Assembly (NCBI RefSeq): GCF_963422545.1
Contig: NZ_OY730234.1
Span: 52,145-116,144, forward strand
Length of the DNA: 64,000 nucleotides
From: an uncultured Flavobacterium sp.
Lineage (GTDB): Bacteria; Bacteroidota; Bacteroidia; Flavobacteriales; Flavobacteriaceae
Direction: 5' to 3'
The notes beneath the pieces are model-generated. The model ran no database searches and was not told the DNA's origin. It worked only from the letters and a program-made list of their open reading frames with translations. Shown here in pieces: positions 43,918 through 51,698 of the stretch; positions within the stretch are counted from its first letter, which is position 1; every line of letters starts with the position of its first letter. The position numbers were made by a program, and so were the translations under genes.

Positions 43918-44366
43918 TACTTAGAAATATATTTGCCACGAACAACATCATTAGCAAAAATTTCAAGATTATAAGCAAGCGCATCATTAGTTGTCATTGC
44001 GTTTGTGGTTTGATATGCGGTGTTTTTTTGATACTTTTTTAGTAACGTTTCCAATTCTATTTCGTCATAAAATGCAAACATATTATAAACAGCATCTCTA
44101 AAGTTTTTATAATTGATGCTTTCTGTAGTCTCAAGTGTTTTTTGATCGTTCCATTTTTCTGCAGAAGCGGCTTCGTTTATCGTTACCAGACAGAAATCTA
44201 TAACGTAATTTTTGTAATGAGCTGCTTCAACAATTTTGTCAATTATGATTTTATTTTGCTGTGATGGCATTGCTACTTTTGGAGCAGCTGTTTGAGAAAC
44301 ACAAAAGGACGGAATAAATACAAATAGTAATAAAGCCAAAAAGGATTGCTTTTTTGAATTTTTCAT
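43917..44366 (-). CDS. Secreted protein of unknown function
   Basis: A 149-residue protein with a signal peptide (KKQSFLALLLFVFIPSFCVS, cut near SQTAA). The mature part is mainly helical (KIIIDKIVEAAHYKNYVIDF, NYKNFRDAVYNMFAFYDEIE) and ends in VVRGKYISK. No family is recognised. It lies between a convergent penicillin acylase gene and a terminator that separates it from the serine hydrolase gene upstream. Confidence 0.65.
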   Translation of the reverse strand: MKNSKKQSFLALLLFVFIPSFCVSQTAAPKVAMPSQQNKIIIDKIVEAAHYKNYVIDFCLVTINEAASAEKWNDQKTLETTESINYKNFRDAVYNMFAFYDEIELETLLKKYQKNTAYQTTNAMTTNDALAYNLEIFANDVVRGKYISK

Positions 44367-44451
44367 AGGTTATAGAGTTGTTTTTGGGTGGTGCTAAATT
44401 AGTATTTTTTATTGTAAATAGTCAAGCCAAAAACATTCTTCAGATAAAAAA

Positions 44452-44493
44452 AACTCCGATAAGCCAGATTTCTAAAACTGAATTATCGGAGTT
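44452..44493 (-). terminator. Terminator of the serine hydrolase gene
   Basis: AACTCCGATAA (44452-44462) pairs with TTATCGGAGTT (44483-44493). On the minus strand the stem is followed by TTTTTTT, 44 bases past the serine hydrolase stop. Confidence 0.85.
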
Positions 44494-44536
44494 AATTTTT
44501 AAACGGTATTGTGGTTAAACTTTCGTTTTTTAATTG

Positions 44537-45988
44537 TTATTTTTTAGAAATCTCAGCTAATATTTTTTTTCCGTTTTCGTTTTTCGGATCAAGTTCTACA
44601 GCCTTTTTATAATTTGCAATTGCCAGAGTTTTATCTCCGTCAGCCAGATAGGCTTCACCAAGACTGTCGTAAACATTACCGGATTTAGGAAAAGCTTCTA
44701 CATTAATTTTAAAAACCTCTATAGCTTCTTTCTTTTTTCCTGATTGTAATAATTGATATCCTACCTGATTCATGTCGTTTTCTTTAATGCCGTAAGTAGG
44801 ATCTTTTTTTAGTTTTTTATAAGTATCGGTTCCAGTAGCTAATCCCTGAGATGTAAATACATCAAATAACTCAGATGCCATTGATTTTTTTGGCTGATTA
44901 TAAGACTGATTGTATAAAATAGCTCGTATAGCCTCATTCATTTCGCCTAAAACAGTTCCGCCGGTATTGTTTAATAAAACAACAAGGTTTTTATCAGCAG
45001 GAACACGCGAAATAATAGTATTAAAACCATTAATACCTCCGCCATGTTCAATAATTTTTAATTTTCCTTTATCTCCATTGTTAACTTCTTCAATTCCCCA
45101 GCCATATCCATATGAACCATCCCACGCTTTTATATACGGTTTAAACAAAGATTCCATTGATTTTTCTGAAAGTAGCTTATTTGTGTAAAGCGCCTGATCC
45201 CAAAGATATAAATCTTCTACAGTTGAGTATAAAGAACCTGCTGCATACGGAATACTCATGTCGATAAATGAGGCATTACTAATGTTTTTTCCATTTTTTT
45301 CATAACCCGAAGCTCTGTTTTTTAAAATTACTTCAGAATGATCATAACCTGTATTAGCCATTTTTAAAGGCGTAAGAATAATTTCCTGTAAATATTGCTC
45401 GTATGTTTTACCCGAAATTTTTTCGATAATATATCCCAATAAAAAGTAACCTGAATTGCTGTAATTAAATTTTTCGCCTGGTGTAAAATCAAGAGGCAGT
45501 TTATTGAATGTTTTTATAAAATCTTCCGGAGTATACGGGTTACGGCTTTTATCTTTAAGGAAATTTGGCGTAGCAGTATAATTTGGAATTCCGGAAGTAT
45601 GTGTCAATAAATTATGAATCGTTATTTTATCGCCGGTTTCTTTTGGATAATCCGGTAAATAAGTTGTGATCGGAACATCAAGTTTTAGTTTTCCTTCTTC
45701 AGCCAGTTTAACGATTAAAAGTGCTGTGAATTGTTTACTGATAGACCCTAATCTAAATTTAGTATCTGGTTGATTTGGAATATTCCATTCCATATTGGCA
45801 GAACCAAAACCTTTTTTAAAGATTACTTTTCCGTTTTCGGCAACAAGAGCGGAACCGTTAAATTGCCCGTATTGATTGTATGTAGTTAGTAATTGGTCAA
45901 TTTGCTTTGCTTTGTCCTGCGCAGAAACATTAAAGGCAAACAGTTGCACAAAAAGGCAAACTGCAATTAGTTTGATTGATTTTTTCAT
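44537..45988 (-). CDS. Serine hydrolase (beta-lactamase class C-like) with TPR tail
   Basis: A 483-residue exported protein (signal peptide MKKSIKLIAVCLFVQLFAFN, cut near VSAQ). The class C/DD-peptidase triad is present: SISK (S-x-x-K) in RLGSISKQFTALL, Tyr-Ser-Asn in NYSNSGYFL, and HGG in IEHGGGINGF. A C-terminal tetratricopeptide part (GNVYDSLGEAYLADGDKTLA) is added, common in Bacteroidota. Likely activities are peptidase or esterase rather than drug resistance. Confidence 0.92.
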   Translation of the reverse strand: MKKSIKLIAVCLFVQLFAFNVSAQDKAKQIDQLLTTYNQYGQFNGSALVAENGKVIFKKGFGSANMEWNIPNQPDTKFRLGSISKQFTALLIVKLAEEGKLKLDVPITTYLPDYPKETGDKITIHNLLTHTSGIPNYTATPNFLKDKSRNPYTPEDFIKTFNKLPLDFTPGEKFNYSNSGYFLLGYIIEKISGKTYEQYLQEIILTPLKMANTGYDHSEVILKNRASGYEKNGKNISNASFIDMSIPYAAGSLYSTVEDLYLWDQALYTNKLLSEKSMESLFKPYIKAWDGSYGYGWGIEEVNNGDKGKLKIIEHGGGINGFNTIISRVPADKNLVVLLNNTGGTVLGEMNEAIRAILYNQSYNQPKKSMASELFDVFTSQGLATGTDTYKKLKKDPTYGIKENDMNQVGYQLLQSGKKKEAIEVFKINVEAFPKSGNVYDSLGEAYLADGDKTLAIANYKKAVELDPKNENGKKILAEISKK

Positions 45989-46216
45989 AATGAATGGTTA
46001 GTGGTTAAGGTTAATGAATCGTTTTTTGATTTTGTAATGATGAATGAAACTTCGTAAGTAATTGATATTTATTTTATTAGCCTAAATTACAAATTAAAAT
46101 TGTGATTTCTAACCTCGTCTAATTTTAATATAGACGACGAAAGCTGCATAAAGTTTCACTATCAATCAATTTTTTTCATTTTACCTTAATTAATGCATTA
46201 GAGTATAGACTCAAAG

Positions 46217-46693
46217 TTATTTTTTTATAGGTCTATGCTCGTAACTAACAATTCGTTTCAACTTCCACTCCTTATTTTTTTGTTCCCAAATATGAATAAA
46301 TTTCGCAGTTCCTTCAGGTTTTCCATCAAAATAGAATGTATGTTCGCCCAATTGTACTGCTCCAAAATCACCTAACTTATCAATAGTGCAGGAATTTAAT
46401 TTTCGGATCAATTTTTTAGACATCACACATTTTGAGATTAAAGATTTTATCTCATTTGGTTTAGAAGTATTTAATCCGGAACGATCATCATAAAATTCTA
46501 TGTCGTCGGCAATTATTTTTTTGAAAAGTGTAGTGTCGCATTGATTGAAAGCAACCGAAAAAAGCAAACTATCCATTTTGATAATTTCTGTTCTCAAAGT
46601 GGCCATTTTTAGAACTTCTTTATTCGTTTGGGCAAAAGCTATCTGAGTTAAAAATAATAGTATAAGAATAAATAGTTTTATCATGAGTTTCAT
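46217..46693 (-). CDS. Secreted NTF2-like (DUF4440) protein
   Basis: A 158-residue protein with a signal peptide (MIKLFILILLFLTQIAFAQT). The mature part is one NTF2-like domain (MDSLLFSVAFNQCDTTLFKK, then DDIEFYDD, ending in FIHIWEQKNKEWKLKRIVSY). It is clearly related to the N-terminal domain of the next gene's product (KDSLLFNVGFNTCDVSQFEN), so the two arose by duplication. It is 39 bases downstream of that gene and probably in one operon. Confidence 0.82.
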   Translation of the reverse strand: MKLMIKLFILILLFLTQIAFAQTNKEVLKMATLRTEIIKMDSLLFSVAFNQCDTTLFKKIIADDIEFYDDRSGLNTSKPNEIKSLISKCVMSKKLIRKLNSCTIDKLGDFGAVQLGEHTFYFDGKPEGTAKFIHIWEQKNKEWKLKRIVSYEHRPIKK

Positions 46694-46732
46694 AATTACG
46701 ATTTTGTCAATATCTAATTTTTTGACTTGTGC

Positions 46733-48262
46733 TTATTTCGTTTCTATCTCAATTATTTTCTTTCCGTTTTCACCCAAATAATGAGTTATTATTTTCTCGT
46801 AAACCTTATAGCCATCATCAACATTGGTAAAAATAACCAGCCCTTGTTTTGTCTTTGGAAGTACTATAACAATGGTCTGAACACCTTTGTCTGCGCCGCC
46901 ATGTGATAAAGCATAATCATTGTTCCCTAAATCGTAGATTTCAAAACCAAGTCCGAAGTATTTGTTTTTCTTCGTTTCAACCTGATGTGATGTCATGTCG
47001 TCAAAGACCTTTTTACTCAATCCGTCGTTATTCATTACGCTGCATAAAAATGTTCCGTAATCTTTGATCGTCGTTAATAAATCATCGGCAGCGTTGGCTG
47101 TTTTGTTTTTGGTAGGTTCGTAGGCGTTTCCTTTGTTATCGTATCCAATGGCATATCTTGAAACATCAGTTATGTCTTTCCATAAAAACTTAGTATCCGT
47201 CATTTTTAGAGGCTGAAAAATTAATTCATCTGCTAATTGATCCAGTGTTTTATGAAACTTTTTTTCAAGCGCTTTTCTCAAATATTCTAGTCCTTCACCA
47301 GAATATTGATATTTTGTTCCGGGTTTAAATTTAAAATCCAATTTGCCTGATTCGTTCATAAATCTCCAATTTGGAAAACCTGTTTGGTGACTTAAGATAA
47401 TTCTTGTGGTTAATAGTTTTGTGTTAGGATCATTTGCAATATCAGGATCTATCCAATATTTATAAAGAGGTTCGTCAAGATCCCATTTTCCTGAGCTTAC
47501 TAATTTTAAAGCTACTATTGCCGTTACAGGTTTGGTCAATGAAGCAACATTCCAGATCGTGTTGTATGGTGCTGTAGCTCCTTTTTTAAGTTCACCAAAT
47601 ACTTTTATTTCTTGTAGTTTTCCGTTGTTAATAACGCCAATTCCCAAGGTTGGAATGTTGTTTTGAGTAAGCCAATTTTTAATTTCCTGATCGTTATCAA
47701 AAATATCTGATTTAGTACCGGCAGTATTAACATCTTGATGATCGTAACTAAGAGATCTGGTCAATTTCCAGACACCATTTTCGAGAGTCCATAAATGAGT
47801 AAATCGTGCCGTACTTCCAAATCTTTCCTTGGCATCTGCAAGAGATTCATTTTTTCCTACTGATTTTTCATAAAATTGATGAATACCTATTTGCACGGCA
47901 CCGTACAAAACACCTTTATTGTATAGAGGATAAATTTCGGTACTATTAGGTACTAAATATCTTCGGGCTTTATAAGTTTCGCGAAAACCGCACAGACCTT
48001 TTTTAAGGTTGAATAAAAATTGAGCCTTGTCTGAAGGACCATCTTTATCATGATAAAATTCAAACTTGTCGCTATAAAGGTTTTCAAATTGAGAAACGTC
48101 GCAAGTATTAAAGCCAACATTAAATAGAAGACTATCTTTTAACATGATGGTTTTGTACAATTCTGAGTTTTTTTCTTCTTGAGAAAATCCAATTTGAAAT
48201 TGGAAGAGTAGAATGCCTATTAAGATTGTTTTTAACTGAAAAAATGATTTGTTGATTTTCAT
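46733..48262 (-). CDS. Fusion of NTF2-like domain and serine hydrolase (beta-lactamase-like)
   Basis: A 509-residue exported protein from ATG 48262; the ORF could extend ten codons upstream, but the signal peptide begins at MKINKSFFQLKTILIGILLF. Residues about 30-165 are a DUF4440 domain. Residues about 180-500 are a class C-like hydrolase with SLTK in WNVASLTKPVTAI, YSG in YQYSGEGLEYL (where YxN is usual) and HGG in LSHGGADKGV. The Gly in place of Asn is an unusual feature. The AraC regulator lies 75 bases upstream. Confidence 0.88.
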   Translation of the reverse strand: MKINKSFFQLKTILIGILLFQFQIGFSQEEKNSELYKTIMLKDSLLFNVGFNTCDVSQFENLYSDKFEFYHDKDGPSDKAQFLFNLKKGLCGFRETYKARRYLVPNSTEIYPLYNKGVLYGAVQIGIHQFYEKSVGKNESLADAKERFGSTARFTHLWTLENGVWKLTRSLSYDHQDVNTAGTKSDIFDNDQEIKNWLTQNNIPTLGIGVINNGKLQEIKVFGELKKGATAPYNTIWNVASLTKPVTAIVALKLVSSGKWDLDEPLYKYWIDPDIANDPNTKLLTTRIILSHQTGFPNWRFMNESGKLDFKFKPGTKYQYSGEGLEYLRKALEKKFHKTLDQLADELIFQPLKMTDTKFLWKDITDVSRYAIGYDNKGNAYEPTKNKTANAADDLLTTIKDYGTFLCSVMNNDGLSKKVFDDMTSHQVETKKNKYFGLGFEIYDLGNNDYALSHGGADKGVQTIVIVLPKTKQGLVIFTNVDDGYKVYEKIITHYLGENGKKIIEIETK

Positions 48263-48336
48263 TTGTGATTGATTTGATTGATGATTTTGCAATATTAGTT
48301 TAATCGTTACTTACAAAATTGTACAAATGCGAAATC

Positions 48337-49143
48337 TTATCTTTTTTGTGAAAGAAAATACAAACTCGAATTGAACATTTTTGGAGTTGTTTTGGTCACA
48401 TCTTTAAATTTCTTTATAAAATGTGACTGATCGAAATATTTATTGTAAAGCGCAACATCGGTCAGTTTCAGTTTTTCTAAATCAGAATTCACCATTTGAT
48501 CGACCGATTTTCTGAATTTCAGAATTTGTATGTAGTTTTTAATCGTAAGTCCCGTTGCAGTTTTAAATTTAATTTGCAACAATCGCTGCGACACATTTAA
48601 ACTTTTCCCAATTTCGGAAACCGTAATTTCTTCGTTATGAACTTTTATAATCTCACAGATTCTTTCGATTTGGTTTTTAGTAGGATTTGAAAAGCTTAAT
48701 TTTTCAAAATAAGTATTCAGTATATTTAATAATCCCGAAATATCGCTGTTTGTGCTAAAATCAATTTTGGTCGTAAAAGGCAATTCGCTTTGATCGATTT
48801 TGAGAATAGAATCTGTAAAATTGCTCAAATCATAATTTGGAAACATCGAAAGTGTCCAGGCGTGCAATTGAATTATTGTAACTTTAGTTTTAGGCTGAAT
48901 ATTAACCAAAACCTTGTTGGTCATTTGCGAACAAAAGTAAAAACCTTTGTTCATTGTATATTTGTTTTTGCTGGTATGAACTTCTATAGAATTTCCGCTT
49001 ACAATTGCGAGATTAAAACAGCCGTTAGGTAAAACAAGTTTGTTCTCAATCAGGCTTTCGCCGATGCTGTTATCAAGACACCAAATTTTATTGACAAACC
49101 TCTCGCAATTTTTACTTACATAATATTCTGAATATAGGTTCAT
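48337..49143 (-). CDS. AraC family transcriptional regulator
   Basis: A 268-residue regulator. Residues 1-140 form a divergent ligand or interaction domain with a start similar to other Bacteroidota AraC proteins (YYVSKNCERFVNKIWCLDN). Residues about 160-262 hold two helix-turn-helix motifs (EEITVSEIGKSLNVSQRLLQ, then KFKTATGLTIKNYIQILKFR and YFDQSHFIKKFKDVTKTTPK). It is transcribed in the same direction as the two downstream hydrolase-related genes and is likely to control them. Confidence 0.9.
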   Translation of the reverse strand: MNLYSEYYVSKNCERFVNKIWCLDNSIGESLIENKLVLPNGCFNLAIVSGNSIEVHTSKNKYTMNKGFYFCSQMTNKVLVNIQPKTKVTIIQLHAWTLSMFPNYDLSNFTDSILKIDQSELPFTTKIDFSTNSDISGLLNILNTYFEKLSFSNPTKNQIERICEIIKVHNEEITVSEIGKSLNVSQRLLQIKFKTATGLTIKNYIQILKFRKSVDQMVNSDLEKLKLTDVALYNKYFDQSHFIKKFKDVTKTTPKMFNSSLYFLSQKR

Positions 49144-49240
49144 TCGGGGCAGTATGTTAGCGAGTTTTGTATTACGTTAGTTTAGGAAATCTAAGCTAAA
49201 GTAATACTTTTTCTCTAACAAAAAGTCAGATTAGAGATTC

Positions 49241-49834
49241 TCATATAAACTCAGAAAAATACTCTCGTTTAGTAGATTCCCATTCCTCCAAAATAATACT
49301 ATAATAAACGTCATCTTTACTTTTGCCTTCAGAATCGATATAATTATTTCTAAAAATTCCTTCTTTTATGGCACCTAGTTTTTCGATTGCTCGTTGTGAT
49401 TTTTTATTTTCAAGATCAGCACTGAATTGTATTCTCTTGAATTGAATGTTCTCAAAACCAAAATTCAATAATTCATATTTGCAGGCTTTGTTTAAACCTG
49501 TTCCTTGAAATTGTTTTCCGTACCAAGTCCAACCAATTTCGCATTTTTGGCTTGCGTGATTTAGGTAGCCGTATCTTGTACTTCCAGCAACTTTGTTGGT
49601 GGCTTTGTCAACGATTAAAAACGGATAACAAATTCCGTCGGCTTTTTGTTTTAAGGTATTTTGAATATAGTTTTCAAAGTCATTATCGTTTCGAATGTAC
49701 ATTCCCATATATTTCCAGATTTCATCGTCAAAAATGATTTCTTTTAGTTCGATGTTTCTTTCGTTTTCAAAAGGGAGTAATATTACTTTTTCGTTTTCTA
49801 AAATAATGTCTGATTGTAATAGTTTGCTATTCAT
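49241..49834 (-). CDS. GNAT acetyltransferase, RimJ/RimL-like
   Basis: A 197-residue acetyltransferase. The pattern GSTRYGYLNHASQKCEIGWT, then YGKQFQGTGLNKACKYELLN (acetyl-CoA loop Q-G-x-G-x-N) and FSADLENKKSQRAIEKLGA with KEGIFRNNY fits the RimJ/RimL and Ala-tRNA-type N-acetyltransferase branch. The substrate is unknown. It sits 98 bases upstream of the AraC gene on the same strand. Confidence 0.88.
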   Translation of the reverse strand: MNSKLLQSDIILENEKVILLPFENERNIELKEIIFDDEIWKYMGMYIRNDNDFENYIQNTLKQKADGICYPFLIVDKATNKVAGSTRYGYLNHASQKCEIGWTWYGKQFQGTGLNKACKYELLNFGFENIQFKRIQFSADLENKKSQRAIEKLGAIKEGIFRNNYIDSEGKSKDDVYYSIILEEWESTKREYFSEFI

Positions 49835-49878
49835 TGGTTTTTATTTGATTAGAATTTGTTTGTAAATAGGGAGTATTA

Positions 49879-49987
49879 CCCACAGATTTAACGGGTTAAA
49901 CGGATCAGCGTGGATTTTTTTAACCAATGCTGATTTGAGTTTACAGTAAAACCTGTGAAAATCCGTTTAACCCGTTAAATCTGTGGG
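49879..49987. repeat. 27-bp perfect inverted repeat
   Basis: The arms 49879-49905 (starting CCCACAGATTTAACGGGTTA) and 49961-49987 are exact reverse complements. A spacer of 55 bases separates them. Related but decayed text is at 2580-2620 and 38575-38650. Confidence 0.9.
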
Positions 49988-50075
49988 CTAATTAATTTTA
50001 CGTTAAAGCGAAAATAGTCTTTTTCTTATTTCTAATAAATTTATAAAAACGCAAATTTGTTATGAAAACAATGTC

Positions 50076-50175
50076 GCATGAGGGATAGAGGCGGTATCCT
50101 TTTATGAAATCCCGATAGCTATCGGGAGAAATAAAAGATATAGCCGAAAGCCCGACCCGCTTTTTTGGGCGGGTC
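50076..50175. repeat. GGCGGTATCCTTTTAT...ATAGCC repeat with two inner hairpins
   Basis: GGCGGTATCCTTTTAT (about 50090-50105) pairs, with G-U pairs, with ATAAAAGATATAGCC (50131-50145). A CCCGATAGCTATCGGG palindrome (50111-50126) sits in the loop, and a GACCCGC / GCGGGTC hairpin (50154-50175) follows. The CGG-ATCC...GATATAGC vocabulary is typical of dispersed repeats in Flavobacterium. An open frame across it on the minus strand is not a gene. Confidence 0.75.
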
Positions 50176-50220
50176 ATGCCCATATAAATCATAAATATTT
50201 CCTTTATTTTTAAGCTCTTG

Positions 50221-50243
50221 TAGAATTATTACTTATTTTTACG
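50221..50243 (+). promoter_or_regulatory. Shared kynU/kmo upstream element, kmo copy
   Basis: 20 of 23 bases match the stretch at 36968-36990 before kynU, including TTATTTTTACG. It lies 23 bases before the kmo ATG. Confidence 0.45.
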
Positions 50244-50266
50244 ATCTTATATTTAGATTTTTCTTG

Positions 50267-51609
50267 ATGCAAACTTCACTAAAAATTGCTGTTGTAGGTT
50301 CCGGATTAGTAGGATCGCTGTTGGCAATTTATCTTAAAAAAGCAGGTCACACCGTTCATGTTTATGATCGAAGCCCTGATATTCGCAAAATTAACTTTTC
50401 GGGTCGTTCTATTAATCTGGCTATGTCTAATCGCGGTTGGAAAGCACTTGATGCCGTTGGCGTTGGCGATTCGGTTCGCGAAATCGCAATTCCGATGGAC
50501 AAACGTGCGATACATCTGGTTGATAAACTCAATTTTCAGAATTACGGACAGGAAGGAGAATCGATTTATTCGATTTCGAGAGGAACTCTGAACAGGAAAA
50601 TGATTGATCTTGCTGAACAAGCGGGAGCTGAATTTTTGTTTGACCAAAAAATCTGGGATGTGACGCTTAGCGATGCAACTTTGCATATTGGCGAAACGGA
50701 AAGAGGCGAGTGGGAAGAGAAAAAGTACGATATGGTTTTTGGTGCTGATGGTGCTTTTTCGAGAATCAGGCACAGAATGCAGCGTCAAAGTATGTTTAAT
50801 TATTCACAGGAATTTTTGAATATGGGATATAAAGAATTGAATATTCCTGCAAATGCTGATGCTACACATAAGTTAGATAAAATTCGTTTCATATTTGGCC
50901 ACGAGGCGAGTATATGTTAATTGCACTTCCTAATTTAGACGGAAGTTTTACGTGTACTTTGTTTATGCCTTTTGAAGGCGAAAATTCGTTTGCTTCATTG
51001 ACAGATCGTAAAATGGTCGAAGATTTTTTTACGAAAAACTTCCCGGATTCGATTGAAGTGATTCCGAAGCTGGCAGAGGATTTCTTTAAAAATCCTACGA
51101 GTACTTTGGTGACGATGAAATGTTTTCCGTGGACGTATGAAAATAAAATTGCTTTAATTGGAGATGCCTGTCACGCTATTGTTCCGTTTTATGGACAAGG
51201 AATGAATGCAGGTTTTGAAGATATTACGGTTTTGAACGAAATGATTGAAAAATATGGAGACGACTGGAAGAAGATTTTCTCTGAATATCAAATTTCGCGT
51301 AAACCTAATGCTGATGCTATTGCAGAACTTTCGTATCGTAATTTTATGGAAATGAGTACAAAAACGGCTGATGAAAAATTCTTACTGCAAAAGAAAATAG
51401 AAAAAGCCTTCTCTGATAAACATCCTGATAAATGGATTCCCCTTTATAGTCGTGTAACTTTTAGCGATCGTCCGTATACGGAAGCTTTGGCAATTGGTGA
51501 TTTTCAAAACGAAATTATGGAACAAGTTTTACGAACTGATAATATCGAAAATATCTGGAACACTCCTGAAATAGAAAATAAGATTCTAGAGTTGTTGCAA
51601 AACGCATAA
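50267..51609 (+). pseudogene. kmo: Kynurenine 3-monooxygenase, one-base frameshift
   Basis: An FAD monooxygenase that hydroxylates kynurenine. The first frame (ATG 50267) has the FAD motif VVGSGLVGSLLAIYLKKAGH and RSINLAMSNRGW. It breaks after HKLDK, where a missing A in the run at 50879-50882 gives RFIFGHEASIC and a stop at 50920. The other frame carries on with HIWPRGEYMLIALPNLDGSF and then GDACHAIVPFYGQGMNAGFED. Adding one base gives 447 residues, normal for Kmo. All motifs are otherwise intact, so the loss is either very recent or an error in the sequence. Confidence 0.9.
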
Positions 51610-51618
51610 TTTTTTTTA

Positions 51619-51693
51619 AACCATATAAGTGATATAAGTTCATTTAATATAAACGCAACTGCATTTACATGAACTTATATCACTTATATGGTT
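51619..51693. repeat. Hairpin repeat family A, full copy
   Basis: The 24-base arms at 51619-51642 (AACCATATAAGTGATATAAG and on) and 51670-51693 are exact complements. It lies between the convergent kmo and HerA-like genes. Confidence 0.9.
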
Positions 51694-51698
51694 AATTT

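Noticed and set aside
49998..50192. 64-residue minus-strand frame upstream of kmo
   Set aside because: It lies wholly in the GGCGGTATCC/GATATAGCC repeat and its hairpins.
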